Assembly: GCA_013202495.1 (NCBI GenBank)
Contig: JABMQQ010000001.1
Coordinates: 1-64,000 of the forward strand
DNA length: 64,000 nt
Direction of reading: 5' to 3'
Source of the DNA: Fidelibacterota bacterium
GTDB lineage: Bacteria > Fidelibacterota > UBA8477 > JABMPR01
Part shown: positions 27,364 to 38,000 of the stretch, one piece after another
How positions within the stretch are numbered: the stretch's first letter is position 1
Layout of the letters: each line of letters starts with the position of its first letter
Program-made: the position numbers and the translations under genes
The notes under the pieces: model-generated
What the model was told of the DNA's origin: nothing
What the model saw: only the letters and a program-made list of their open reading frames with translations
The model's database searches: none

Positions 27364-29172
27364 ATGGCTTTAAGTGGAACGACTACCACCCCTATAGTAT
27401 CCGGAAATGACCCAACGCAAAACGTAGCACATACTCAAGATATTAAGAACATTCTCCTCAGCAAAGAATCCTTCGTGGAGGAAAAGGTTGCCGAAGAAAG
27501 AAAACGACTGGAGGAAGCAGCCGGTCTGAATACATCGACTTTTCATCATTTTTCCAAGCCCATGGAAAACTTGTTTACCAGAGATCAGCGCGAAACAACC
27601 ACACTACTTTTTGGCGGTATGACCTGGAGACATGAACATTTATTGGAAGGGGTTTTAAGAGGTTTGGGATACAAGGTGAATGCAATCCCCACTCCTGATG
27701 TGAGTGCTTTCCAGCTTGGTAAGGAGTATGGGAACAATGGTCAATGCAATCCCACATATTTTACAGTTGGCAGTTTAATCCAGTATTTGCAAGATCTCGA
27801 ATCCCAGGGTCTTACTCGCGAGGAGATTATTCGTGATTATCTATTATTGACAGCTGGCGCCTGTGGTCCCTGTCGCTTCGGAATGTATGAGGCTGAGTAT
27901 CGCCTGGCCTTACAGAATTCAGGATTCGAAGGATTCAGAGTAATCCTTTTTCAACAATCCGGTGGCTTGAATCAGAGTGAAATGGAAGCCGGGTTGGATA
28001 TGAATCTGGATTTTTTCCTGGGATTGATCAATGCCTTCAATATGGGAGACATCCTCAATGAGGTTGGCTATAAAATTCGCCCATATGAGGTCGAAGAAGG
28101 AAGAACCAATGCAGTCATGGAAGAATCACTAAACTATCTCCATGATGTAATGAGGGATCATAAACCATACGATATTGATAGGAGTTGGCTCAAATTTCTC
28201 TCCGGTGCCGGCTTTGCCGGTGGAATCAACTATCTAGGTAAATTTATTGATCAATTGAAGGGTCAAGCCTATACCAAAACCCTGAGTGAAGCGGGTGGAA
28301 AATTTAATGAAATTGAAGTCGATCGATTCAGGGTTAAGCCAATCGTAAAAATTACCGGAGAATTTTGGGCTCAGCTTACCGAAGGTGATGGAAACTTTAA
28401 CATGTTTCATTTCCTGGAGAAGGAAAATGCTGAAGTCCTCGTTGAACCCGTAGGGACCTGGGTAATGTACCTCATGTCCCAATATAAAATGCGAGCAAAA
28501 GATAGGAAGGGAATCAATGAGGGCGAAATGGAGCCGGCCGCCTGGAGACTTGACCAGCGCTTGATGAACGAAATTCGTTATCGGAAAAAAATTGGAACCA
28601 TGACCCTGGCAGAAAAAGTATTTAAACGCGAGTTTACCCGTCTCCAACAATCCCTCGGGCTAAACTTGCATGAACTTGTTGATCAGTACGAGTTACAGAG
28701 AATGGGACATCCATTCTATAACACCCGTTCTTCAGGAGGCGAGGGACATCTTGAAGTGGCAAAAAACATCTACTATAACAGCAAAGGTCTGGCTCATATG
28801 GTTCTGAGTGTAAAACCCTTTGGTTGCATGCCCAGTACTCAATCTGACGGTGCCCAGGCTGCAGTGGTGGAATTATACAAAGATGCGATTTACCTACCTA
28901 TTGAAACCTCAGGTGAGGGTGAGGTAAATGCCCATAGTCGTGTCCAGATGGCTTTGGGAAATGCAAGAATTAAAGCGAAGCAGGAGTTTCAGAAAGCCCT
29001 GAAGGATTCGGGGAGAACCCTGGATGAAATGAAAGATTATGTGGAAAGTCATCCCGAATTGAAGCGTCCCATGTATACAGTTCCCAAACGTAAAGACATC
29101 GTTGGAACAGCGGCAAATTTCGCCATTCACGTAGCTGATCTCATGGATGGTAGAGTTCAGGGAGCAGCATAA
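27364..29172 (+). CDS. HgdB-like 2-hydroxyacyl-CoA dehydratase/benzoyl-CoA-reductase family Fe-S protein
   Basis: This is a 602-residue cytoplasmic protein, start ATG behind GAAGAAGGAATATT. It belongs to the superfamily whose members hold Fe-S (including double-cubane) clusters and perform ATP-driven low-potential reductions. Candidate cluster ligands are C128 (GQCNPTYFTVG), C167 and C170 (GACGPCRFGMYE) and C488 (PFGCMPS). The first 60 residues are variable and charged. It is the standalone partner type found beside the large activase, not a classic HgdB subunit of a known fermentation pathway, so the substrate is unknown. The stop overlaps the activase start (TAATG), which argues for tight stoichiometry. 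It is probably driven by the sigma-54 promoter in front of it. Confidence 0.85.
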   Translation: MALSGTTTTPIVSGNDPTQNVAHTQDIKNILLSKESFVEEKVAEERKRLEEAAGLNTSTFHHFSKPMENLFTRDQRETTTLLFGGMTWRHEHLLEGVLRGLGYKVNAIPTPDVSAFQLGKEYGNNGQCNPTYFTVGSLIQYLQDLESQGLTREEIIRDYLLLTAGACGPCRFGMYEAEYRLALQNSGFEGFRVILFQQSGGLNQSEMEAGLDMNLDFFLGLINAFNMGDILNEVGYKIRPYEVEEGRTNAVMEESLNYLHDVMRDHKPYDIDRSWLKFLSGAGFAGGINYLGKFIDQLKGQAYTKTLSEAGGKFNEIEVDRFRVKPIVKITGEFWAQLTEGDGNFNMFHFLEKENAEVLVEPVGTWVMYLMSQYKMRAKDRKGINEGEMEPAAWRLDQRLMNEIRYRKKIGTMTLAEKVFKREFTRLQQSLGLNLHELVDQYELQRMGHPFYNTRSSGGEGHLEVAKNIYYNSKGLAHMVLSVKPFGCMPSTQSDGAQAAVVELYKDAIYLPIETSGEGEVNAHSRVQMALGNARIKAKQEFQKALKDSGRTLDEMKDYVESHPELKRPMYTVPKRKDIVGTAANFAIHVADLMDGRVQGAA

Positions 29173-32100
29173 TGAGTAAGGTAGAAACCCTGAAGCAGGA
29201 TGAAGGAACTTCTTTGAGTACAAAACAATACACCCTGGGCATTGATGTAGGTTCAACCACGGTTAAAATTGTACTGGTAGATGATCGCGAGGATAAAATT
29301 ATCTGGCGTGACTACCAACGCCATGAAACCAAGCAGCCTGAAAAAGTGCTGGAATTTTTAAAGCAAATAGAAACTGATCATCCTGATATTAAATCGGAAA
29401 ATATTCATGCATTTATAACGGGTAGTGGTGGAAAAAATGTTGCCCGACATATTGGAGCTAAATTTGTTCAGGAAGTGAATGCTGTATGCCTTGCAGTGGA
29501 AAAATTGTATCCAGATACAGGATCCGTTATAGAGCTTGGCGGACAAGATGCAAAAATAATAATTTTCAAGGAAGATCCAGAGACGGGCAGGAAAAAGAAA
29601 ATCCCCAGCATGAATGATAAATGTGCTGGTGGTACTGGTGCAGTCATTGATAAGATCAACGCCAAACTGCGCATCCCTGCTGAGGAACTCTCGCAACAGC
29701 ATTATCATGGCGTAAAATTACATCATGTTGCAGGTAAATGTGGTGTTTTCGCTGAGACCGACATCAATAGTTTACAAAAGCAGGGTATACCCAATGATGA
29801 ACTCATGGCCAGTCTTTTTGACGCTATTGTTGGTCAAAATTTATCTGTATTAACTCGTGGTCACACCCTGCGTCCCAATGTTCTCTTGCTGGGTGGTCCC
29901 AACACCTATATCAGGGGTATGCGAGAAGCCTGGGAAGAGAATATTCCGATTATCTGGGCGGAACGTAATTTTCCCATTCCTGAAGGTGTTGACCCCAAGT
30001 CACTCATTAAAGTTCCTGATAATGCCCAGTATTTTGCAGCTCTCGGTGCAGTAGAATTTGGTCGGGAGGAAGAAGATGATGTCGGTCAATATCGTGGTTA
30101 TGCTGATTTGGATCAATATCTGAATGTTGACCGCCTATTGGAGAAAAAGGGGAGTAGTCATGGATTAAGTCGCTCCAGTGATGAATTGGATACTTTTCTT
30201 AAGAAATACACGAAGAAATCATTCACACCAGCCACATTTAAACAAGGTCAGGTCCTGGAAGCGTTTATTGGGTTGGATGGCGGATCCACATCCACAAAAG
30301 CGGTTCTCCTGGATAAAGAAAAGCAAATCCTGGTAAAGTCATATCAACTCTCAAAGGGAAACCCCATTGAGGATACCAAGGAGATCATTGAGAAACTTCA
30401 GGCTCAAGTAGAATCCCAGGGAGCCACTTTGAAGGTCTTGGGTGTTGGTACCACAGGCTATGCAAAGGATGTGCTGTCAGATGTATTGGGTGGGGATGCA
30501 GCAATTGTTGAGACGGTTGCTCATACTGAATCAGCATTGCATTTTTACAAAGAAGTAGATGTGATTTGTGATGTTGGTGGACAAGATATAAAAATCATGA
30601 TACTCAATAATCGTCAGGTAAAAGATTTTAAACTGAACACACAATGTTCTGCCGGTAATGGGTATTTTTTACAAAGCACAGCCCAGGATTTTGGTATTCC
30701 AGTTGAACAATACGCTGATAATGCTTTTACAGCAGAGGCGATGCCCAACTTTGGATATGGTTGTGCCGTATTCATGCAATCTGATATCGTGGATTTTCAA
30801 CGACAGGGTTGGAAAAAAGAAGAGATTATGGCTGGTCTTGCTGATGTGTTGCCCAAGAATATCTGGCTGTATGTCTCACAAATTGCCAATATTTCAAAAC
30901 TGGGAACCAATTTTGTGCTTCAGGGAGGAACCCAGCACAATCTGGCAGCAGTAAAATCTCAAGTCGATTTTATTGAGTCGCGTTTCAGGGGCAAGGAGGA
31001 GAAGGCTAACATCATTGTTCATGAACATTGTGGAGAGAGTGGGGCCATTGGTGCTGCCATTGAATCCATCCGAATCTGGGAAAATGGGCATGAGACGACT
31101 TTTATTGGTCTTGAAGCAGCAAAAAATATTCAATACAAGTCTACCACCAATGAGGATACACGTTGTTATTTTTGTAAGAATAAATGCTTGAGGACTTTTC
31201 TTGACGTAAAAATTGAGCATCCAATTGAAGATAGTGATGAGCAGTTTACCTATAAAATGGGAGCTCAAGAACCTCGACCTGTGCGCTTTTATTCACGGAA
31301 TGAGAAAAAGGAATTTGAATCAAAGGTTCCGCTAGAACAGGGAGCCAAGAGGCTCATAGTAGGTAATTCTTGTGAGAAGGGCTTGGTTGAGGATGTCAAT
31401 GACATGCGGGAAATTAAGAAGGGGCTTGATGCAAAATTAGGTGCAAATCCCAATTACTTTGAAATTGCATCCAAGGAAGTATTTCAGAGTTTTTCACCAG
31501 ATACCGCGTCAGAACCAATTTCTAAGATTGCTCTGAGTAAACGGCAAAAAAGTAAAATTGAACTGGTCAAAAATCGATCTCAGATAAGGATTGGTATCCC
31601 ACGGGTTCTCAACCTGTATTCTACCGCACCGCTATTTACGGCATATTTCGAGAGTTTGGGCATTCCATATAAGAATTTGGTGTTTTCAGACTATACCACT
31701 GAAAAGCTTTATAAGGATGGTGTCAAGCGCGGGTCAATTGATCCTTGTTTTCCAAGTAAACTGGCAATTCCACATGTCCATAATCTTATTTTCAAAAAGC
31801 ATGAGCGGAGTCCGCTGGATTATATCTTTTTTCCAATGATTGCAGATTTAAAAACTGACCTCAAGAAGACGGTTGCATGTAATGCATGTCCCACAGTGAC
31901 CACTACCCCTGAATCTGTCAAAGCAGCCTTTATTAAGGAGGGTGATATATTCAAGGAAAAGGGTATAAAATTCCTGGATACCTTTGTAAATATTGCAGAT
32001 GAGAGGCTATTTGCCCGTCAGATGTTTACAGAATTTAAGGACTTGCTGGGTCTGAGCAAAACTGAGAATGATCGTGCAGTTACTGCAGGCTATGCTGCTC

Positions 32101-32798
32101 TTGATACGTTTATGTCTTCGGCCAGAGCTCGGGCAAGAGTCACATTAGATAAGCTTGAAGCTGAGCAGAAGTTGGGTCTGGTGGTATTAGGACGACCCTA
32201 TCATGGTGATCCTGGTATCAGTCATGGGATACTCACAGAATTTCAAAAGTTGGGTTATCCCATCTTTACTCAGGACAGTTTGCCCATAGATGATGACATG
32301 CTGGACAGATTGTTTGGAGAAGAAGTGAAAGCTGGGGTCATCTCTCATGCGCTTGATATTGGTGATGTATGGAAAAACTCATATAGTGAAAATACCAGTC
32401 GCAAATTATGGGGAGCGAAATTTGTAGCTCGACATCCCAATCTGGTAGCTCTGGAGTTGTCTAACTTTAAGTGTGGGCATGATGCACCTATTTATTCAGT
32501 CGTGGAAGAAATTGTTGAGAAATCAGGTACGCCATATTTCAATTTCAAAGATCTGGATGAGAATAAACCAACTGGTTCAATTAAGATCAGGGTTGAGACC
32601 ATCAGCTATTTCCTAAAGCGCTATCTTGAGAATAAGATAAGTGAAACTGAAGTCCGAAAAGAAATAGATGAGCAATTAAGTCATTTTAAGACTAAGTTGG
32701 CTGAACAGGTTTATAACGGAAGTATAGAAATACCAGCAACCAGCACTCAGAAGGTAGGACAACCGGCTGAAACTGAAGCTGTTACGGAGCTGGCATAG
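29172..32798 (+). CDS. Giant acyl-CoA dehydratase activase: two BadF/BcrA ATPase domains plus DUF2229
   Basis: This is a 1208-residue ATPase that injects low-potential electrons into its dehydratase/reductase partner. Domain 1 (about 20-300) has the ASKHA phosphate loop GIDVGSTTVK and the cluster cysteines NDKCAGGTG and GKCGVFAETD. Domain 2 (about 363-620) repeats this with GLDGGSTSTK, TQCSAGNG and YGCAVFMQSD. A linker near 660-680 carries CYFCKNKC, which could bind another Fe-S cluster. DUF2229 follows (about 800-1020, IGIPRVLNLY, DPCFPSK, ACNACPT). The rest (about 1050-1170, LGRPYHGDPG, NFKCGHD) resembles the C-terminal part of the long fused activases. Having both ATPase domains in one chain mimics the activase homodimer that clamps a single [4Fe-4S]. 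Confidence 0.9.
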   Translation: MSKVETLKQDEGTSLSTKQYTLGIDVGSTTVKIVLVDDREDKIIWRDYQRHETKQPEKVLEFLKQIETDHPDIKSENIHAFITGSGGKNVARHIGAKFVQEVNAVCLAVEKLYPDTGSVIELGGQDAKIIIFKEDPETGRKKKIPSMNDKCAGGTGAVIDKINAKLRIPAEELSQQHYHGVKLHHVAGKCGVFAETDINSLQKQGIPNDELMASLFDAIVGQNLSVLTRGHTLRPNVLLLGGPNTYIRGMREAWEENIPIIWAERNFPIPEGVDPKSLIKVPDNAQYFAALGAVEFGREEEDDVGQYRGYADLDQYLNVDRLLEKKGSSHGLSRSSDELDTFLKKYTKKSFTPATFKQGQVLEAFIGLDGGSTSTKAVLLDKEKQILVKSYQLSKGNPIEDTKEIIEKLQAQVESQGATLKVLGVGTTGYAKDVLSDVLGGDAAIVETVAHTESALHFYKEVDVICDVGGQDIKIMILNNRQVKDFKLNTQCSAGNGYFLQSTAQDFGIPVEQYADNAFTAEAMPNFGYGCAVFMQSDIVDFQRQGWKKEEIMAGLADVLPKNIWLYVSQIANISKLGTNFVLQGGTQHNLAAVKSQVDFIESRFRGKEEKANIIVHEHCGESGAIGAAIESIRIWENGHETTFIGLEAAKNIQYKSTTNEDTRCYFCKNKCLRTFLDVKIEHPIEDSDEQFTYKMGAQEPRPVRFYSRNEKKEFESKVPLEQGAKRLIVGNSCEKGLVEDVNDMREIKKGLDAKLGANPNYFEIASKEVFQSFSPDTASEPISKIALSKRQKSKIELVKNRSQIRIGIPRVLNLYSTAPLFTAYFESLGIPYKNLVFSDYTTEKLYKDGVKRGSIDPCFPSKLAIPHVHNLIFKKHERSPLDYIFFPMIADLKTDLKKTVACNACPTVTTTPESVKAAFIKEGDIFKEKGIKFLDTFVNIADERLFARQMFTEFKDLLGLSKTENDRAVTAGYAALDTFMSSARARARVTLDKLEAEQKLGLVVLGRPYHGDPGISHGILTEFQKLGYPIFTQDSLPIDDDMLDRLFGEEVKAGVISHALDIGDVWKNSYSENTSRKLWGAKFVARHPNLVALELSNFKCGHDAPIYSVVEEIVEKSGTPYFNFKDLDENKPTGSIKIRVETISYFLKRYLENKISETEVRKEIDEQLSHFKTKLAEQVYNGSIEIPATSTQKVGQPAETEAVTELA

Positions 32799-32824
32799 AG
32801 AACAGGGGATTGTAGAACCGTATT

Positions 32825-33103
32825 ATGGCATACCAAGAAAAAATCATGTTCGAAATTTACCGTGATGATAGCTACAGCAGGGAATTCCGAGTCGTCTACT
32901 ACTCAGAACTCAATGAGCACAATAAAGATGTAGAAATTGATAGAGCTATGTTGGGTGATCATGTCTTTGATGGCTACTTCCTCGCTTTGAAAAAAGACAA
33001 AGTCATGAGAAGTATCACCGAGCTGATTCATCAATTAAACCAAGCCGAGCATCCTGACCCTTCTGTGATTGGTGCCGAGCTTGCTGAATATTTGCTGAAA
33101 TAG
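32825..33103 (+). CDS. Small conserved-looking protein of unknown function in the activase operon
   Basis: This is a 92-residue, highly charged, soluble protein with no cysteines, signal peptide or membrane segment. I do not recognise a family. It starts 26 bp after the activase stop, with only a weak ribosome site (CAGGGGA about 17 bases upstream), and ends 11 bp before the DUF1858 gene, so it is very probably part of the same transcript. Residues 25-60 (DVEIDRAMLGDHVFDGYF) and the C-terminal helix (SVIGAELAEYLLK) suggest a compact alpha/beta fold. It may be an assembly or regulatory partner of the reductase. Confidence 0.65.
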   Translation: MAYQEKIMFEIYRDDSYSREFRVVYYSELNEHNKDVEIDRAMLGDHVFDGYFLALKKDKVMRSITELIHQLNQAEHPDPSVIGAELAEYLLK

Positions 33104-33114
33104 GAGCACCACAA

Positions 33115-33525
33115 ATGAATTTGTCCATATATCTACTCACAGGATTTGGATTTAGTATTGTCTTATTCCTTATCTGGAACAAGACCAATAAAATATCCAG
33201 AGAGATTGCTGGCTTTCAGCAGGAGCTCCTGAGTGTCCGTGCCCACGTCAATGCCTCCATCAAACAGCTACAAGTACCCAGTCAGAGACCCACCTCTTGT
33301 GAATTACCTGAGGGAGATGATGATATGAGCTTCAATAAGGATATGGCCATCAGTGAAGTCATAGCCCGGCATCCACATGCTCAAAATGTACTGGCCGATC
33401 ATCATCTTGGTGGCTGTACGTCCTGTGCCGTGTCTGGAGAGCATAAATTAGGTGATGCCATAGACGAGTACGGTATCGATGAAAACGCGCTCCTCACGGG
33501 GCTGAATGGCTTAGTCGGAACTTAA
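33115..33525 (+). CDS. Membrane-anchored DUF1858 (hybrid-cluster-associated disulfide) protein
   Basis: This is a 136-residue protein with a strong ribosome site (TAGGAGCACC). Residues 3-22 form one transmembrane helix, 25-55 a likely coiled segment and about 71-136 a DUF1858 domain with the redox pair C101-x-x-C104 (GGCTSC). In the family this small domain is usually a standalone protein of about 65-75 residues found near hybrid-cluster or other Fe-S proteins and is thought to act through its disulfide. Tethering to the membrane next to a low-potential reductase suggests electron or thiol transfer from the membrane. Another AGGGAG-ATG pair lies inside the gene, just before the domain. Confidence 0.82.
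   Translation: MNLSIYLLTGFGFSIVLFLIWNKTNKISREIAGFQQELLSVRAHVNASIKQLQVPSQRPTSCELPEGDDDMSFNKDMAISEVIARHPHAQNVLADHHLGGCTSCAVSGEHKLGDAIDEYGIDENALLTGLNGLVGT
33311..33327 (+). promoter_or_regulatory. Internal ribosome site and in-frame ATG before the DUF1858 domain
   Basis: AGGGAG at 33311-33316 lies 8 bases before the in-frame ATG 33325 (codon 71). Initiation here would give a soluble protein of about 66 residues, the normal size of free DUF1858 proteins, alongside the membrane-tethered form. Confidence 0.4.
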
Positions 33526-33652
33526 AACCCAGCAGCTATTTCCATTTTCAACTATTTAGAGCATTAGCTTCTGAGAATTATTCGCTAGCTATATCTTTTA
33601 AGTGACTGTAACACAGTGAGATATACATTTATATATGTTCTTAGATATAGAT

Positions 33653-33682
33653 AAAACGCCTCCGAAAAAGGAGGCGTTTTTT
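33653..33682. terminator. Strong bidirectional intrinsic terminator
   Basis: The perfect stem AAAACGCCTCC / GGAGGCGTTTT closes a GAAAAA loop and is followed by a T-run; on the other strand the A-run serves the same role. It separates the convergent activase operon (+) and the RND efflux operon (-). Confidence 0.92.
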
Positions 33683-33729
33683 GATGTTGGAGAGGCAATG
33701 AGATCTCCGACCAAATTGAGGCACAAACC

Positions 33730-35025
33730 TCAACTCTGTTTAATTTTATTCTCCAATTGACCCGTCAATTGCCACAGAGACATCTCGGCCAGGTAGGCCG
33801 AATAGCGCGCCTGAATTTGACTGCTTTTCGCTCGACTCAGATTGAGCTGAGCATCCCTGAATTGGGTTGAGCTGACCTGACCTAATCTGAAATATTCTTT
33901 GGTCTGATCAAAATTGAGCTGTGCTGAAGAGAGGGTATTGGCCTTCAACTCCAGTATCTGACGACTTTTTTCATAATATGCCAGGGCGGAACTCAGAGAT
34001 TTTTCCAACTCTCGTTTTGAATCCAGCTTATTCCATTCGCTATTCTTCTGGAGCAAGCGACCGCTTTGAATGGATTTCGATTTCATCCCATCAAAGAGGT
34101 TCCAGCTCAGAGACAATCCTGCTGTAGTCGTCATATCAGGATTATCGAAGGAGAAATCAACATTAGGGTTGACTTGCTGAAGTCCATATGAACCACTGAG
34201 ACTCACCCGGGGAAGGACTGAACCAAGGGTGCGCTTCATGTTAAGATCAGTCTGCTTTTCAAAATTCAAGTTCAAGGCATGACCTTTATTGGCTTGCTCA
34301 CCCTCAGACGTGAGTATCTGCAAATTATAATTGCCAAGCTCATAGCTGAGAGATCTGGGCTGATAGTCCTGATTCAGATCCCAGCCAACAAGCAGATTGA
34401 GATTTCTTTTCGCTTCCTGCAGCGCATATTCCGATTCGATTACTGCAACACTATCATTGTCAAAGTCCACCCGTGCTGCCAGTGCCGACAATGAACTGGC
34501 CATACCGCGCTGTGTCTGTTCCAGAGCCTGTTCCAGGCGTTGATGCGAAATCTCAAGCTGTTCCTGGCTGATCTTCAGATTGTCATACCTGATGAGCACA
34601 TTGACATACAGGTTGGCCGCTGAGAGGAGGATGTTTTCCTCGATCATATCGCTTTGCAGTTCGCTGGCCTGAGCCTGTGTATTGAGTAGTTGATATCTGC
34701 TAAGACCCTGCATCCCATTAAAAAGCGTGTAGCTGGCATTTAAACCGGCTGAAAGAGACGTGTTCTCAACATCAACATCTCCTGCAGGTGTTTGATTGAT
34801 GCCATTGATCAAAGTTGAGCTGGTACTGAAATCCAGACGTGGCAGGAGACCGGCATTGGCCATGCTTGCAGAATTTTCAGCCACCTCAGAGGAGTTTCTG
34901 GCTTGTTTGATGGAAAGATTCTGTTTGCTGGTCTCGGTGAGAATTTCAGCCAGTCCCATTTCAAGCGTAGGCATTGACCAAAGGGAAAATGAGGACACGA
35001 GCAATACGATTATTGTGCTTCGCAT
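33730..35025 (-). CDS. TolC-family outer-membrane efflux protein (RND operon 1)
   Basis: This 431-residue protein has a signal peptide (IVLLVSSFSLWSMPT) and the two-fold repeated coiled-coil organisation of TolC channels: long helical stretches rich in Q, L, S and A (NTQAQASELQSDMIEE, QLNLSRAKSSQIQARYSAYLAE) between barrel strands. It forms the outer-membrane exit duct for the inner-membrane pump encoded just upstream (2-bp gap). It is the last gene of the operon, before the bidirectional terminator. Confidence 0.92.
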   Translation of the reverse strand: MRSTIIVLLVSSFSLWSMPTLEMGLAEILTETSKQNLSIKQARNSSEVAENSASMANAGLLPRLDFSTSSTLINGINQTPAGDVDVENTSLSAGLNASYTLFNGMQGLSRYQLLNTQAQASELQSDMIEENILLSAANLYVNVLIRYDNLKISQEQLEISHQRLEQALEQTQRGMASSLSALAARVDFDNDSVAVIESEYALQEAKRNLNLLVGWDLNQDYQPRSLSYELGNYNLQILTSEGEQANKGHALNLNFEKQTDLNMKRTLGSVLPRVSLSGSYGLQQVNPNVDFSFDNPDMTTTAGLSLSWNLFDGMKSKSIQSGRLLQKNSEWNKLDSKRELEKSLSSALAYYEKSRQILELKANTLSSAQLNFDQTKEYFRLGQVSSTQFRDAQLNLSRAKSSQIQARYSAYLAEMSLWQLTGQLENKIKQS

Positions 35026-35027
35026 GC

Positions 35028-38000
35028 TTACACCTGGCCTTCTGCAGCCAGCTGATTATCTATATCCAGCTCAAGGACAGCGGCTTCCACGGCTTCGCGA
35101 CTAGGTAATGTTCCCGTCGTAAGCTTTACCTTGTAACGTTTCATGTCATTGGCAAAGCTTAACAGAACAGGTAAGATCAGCAGGGTTGAGAAGGTGGATA
35201 TAATAAGACCGTAAGCAACAGAGATAGCCATGGGAACTGTCATCTGGGCATCAGGATTGTTGGATAAAATCAGAGGAGCCAGACCTGCAATCGTAGTCAG
35301 AGAAGTGAGCAGAATGGGTCTGAACCTTGAAATACCGGCTTTCAGGAGAGCATCCATATATGCGATACCTTCTTTGAGATTGCGATTCACTGTCCCGATA
35401 AAGACGATTGAGTCATTCACCAGAATACCGATTAGTGCAAGTACACCAAAATAGGAAGGCATATCCAGGGGGGTGTCATGTATGGCATGTCCCCAGCCGA
35501 TGCCAATAAATCCAAGAGGGATGAGTGACATGAGAATGGCTGTCTGTCCAAAGGAGCGAAAAGTGAAGGCGATGACGGCAAAAAGCAGAACTAAAATCAT
35601 GGGTATAATATCGATCATAGATGCTTGAGCTTCGGCCTTGCGTTCTCCATGCCCTCCAATGCTGTAGTTGATATCGGGATACTTTGCAAGAATGGGGGCA
35701 AGTATCACATCCACCACCTCAGTTTTTAATTGAGTAAGATCCACCTTTTTGTTCAAGGCATCTGCTTCAACAGTTACCTGTCGTTGACCATTGAGGTGGC
35801 GTATTTTGCTCAGACTGCTGGTGTAATTCAGATCTGCGATGGATTTGAGTTGAAAAGCCTGTCCTTGGCTAGTACGGATCTTCATTTCTTCCAGATCACC
35901 AATTGAGGATCGATCTGTACTGCTATAACGCACCCAGATCTTGACTTCCTCAGTACCACGGTTGATTCGCTGGACCTCAGACCCGTAAAAACCGCTACGA
36001 ACCTGGTTCATGACAGTCTGAATATCCAGACCCAGACTGTAGGCATGATCTTTCAGCTGTATCTCAATCTCACGCATACCCTGTTGGTTATCATCGATGA
36101 CATTCTTCAATCCAGCCAGTTGGTTTAGCTCTATTTTGAATTCTTCTACAGCTAGATTCAGGTTCTGGATGTTATCACTTAGTAAGGAAATGGAAACAGC
36201 TTTGCCAAATTGACTGGATTCTACATAGTTAATTCGCTCTACCTCTGGCACCTGACCCACAGCTTTGCGCCATGCGTTTGAGAACTCAGTTGAAAGAAAA
36301 TCACGTTCACGAGTATCTAGAAAATTGATGGTCACGCTGCCAGCATCACTGCTGCTAATCCGCTTTACTACACTGGTTACGACTTCCTTGCCTTCATTCT
36401 CGGAAAATTTCTCACCGACGAGCACACCATTTGCTTCCAGTTTATCAAGAATTTCCATGGTCACGTTGGCTGGTGTTCCAGGAGGCATTTGTATGTCCAC
36501 GGTGGATTGGTTCTGATTGTCAAAGGAGCTACCACCCATTTGGATAATGCCGCCACCTACACCACCAATCGTGATAAGGAATAATCCAGTCACCACTGCC
36601 ATGACCATACCGCGATGCTGCAATGAGTAGCGATATAGCGGGGCATAAAGCGACTCACGCATCCAGGCGATGGCTGCGTTGGCTTTCACTTCAAGTTTAG
36701 TTGGTTTTCTATCTCCAGCGAGAGCCCGTGAATGGGCAATGTGGGCCGGCAGGATCAACGCGCCTTCAATAAGGGAAATTAATAAGGCAGCCATCACAAC
36801 AAAAGCCATCTCACGGAAGAATTGTCCAAAGGTTCCTTCAATGAGCAGGAAGGCTGAAAATGCAACCATGGTGGTTAGAATCGCTGAGAAAACAGCTGGC
36901 AATACCTCGAGGGCACCATCGATGGCTGCTCGAATGCGTCGTTTACCCTTTTCATGATGCTGATAAATATTTTCGGCAATGACGATACCATCATCTACCA
37001 GAATACCAATCACCAAAATCATTCCAAAGAGTGAGATACGGTTCAAAGTAATATCCATAAGAGCGGCTAGTCCGAACATACCCAGGAAGGAAAGGGGAAT
37101 GGATATCGCCACCCAAATTGCCATCCGTGGATTCAGTGCCAGTGACAGAAAGAGGAGAACCAGAAAAAATCCAACCATACCATTGTTGAGCAAAATGCTC
37201 TGCATGCTTTCGATGGAAGTTGCTGCGTTGCGCAAGACCTGTGCTTCCAGCACATCATTATTTTCATTGAAATTGGCAATATAGGTCTTGACCATGGTGG
37301 CCGTCTCGATGACATCTTCACTGCTGGTATAGTTGACCGATACAAGAACAGCTGGTTTGCCATTTACATATACTCCATCTAGATTCTCGGCCCACTTCTC
37401 AGTGATTTCAGCAACATCGGCCACATATAGCAGGGTGCCATCTGCAAGCGTTCTCAGCACAATATCCTGCATTTCTGAGGCGTAATAACGCTTTTGGCGC
37501 GTTCGGATGCTCAGGTCTTCAGTTTCACCCCGGATGGTTCCGCCAGTCAGGTCAATATTTGCTTTTCGGATCATCCCCACAGCTTCAGCCATAGTGAGAC
37601 CATAGGCTTCCAGATCTGATTCCCTGAAAGCAATTTCAATTTCCTCATCGGGATATCCCTTTAGTTCAATTTTGGAGATACCATCCATGGCTAATAAATC
37701 ATCCTCGATCCGCAGTGCTGCAGCTTTCAGCTCCCTGAGATCTACATCTCCATTGATCATGAATTCCACAGCCTCCGACCGGAACTCCCATTTTGCTGTG
37801 CGGGGAGGTTCTATACCAGAGGGGAAGGAACTGATTCCATCTACAGCATTTTTAATCTCTTGCAGAATCAGATCTGGATCGCTACCACTGATTATTTCAA
37901 CGGTGACGGTACCGATATTTTCCATAGAGGTGGAGGTGATCTTTTTGATTCCACTAATGCCCTGAATATTCTCCTCAATCTTCAGAACAACTCCCTGTTC

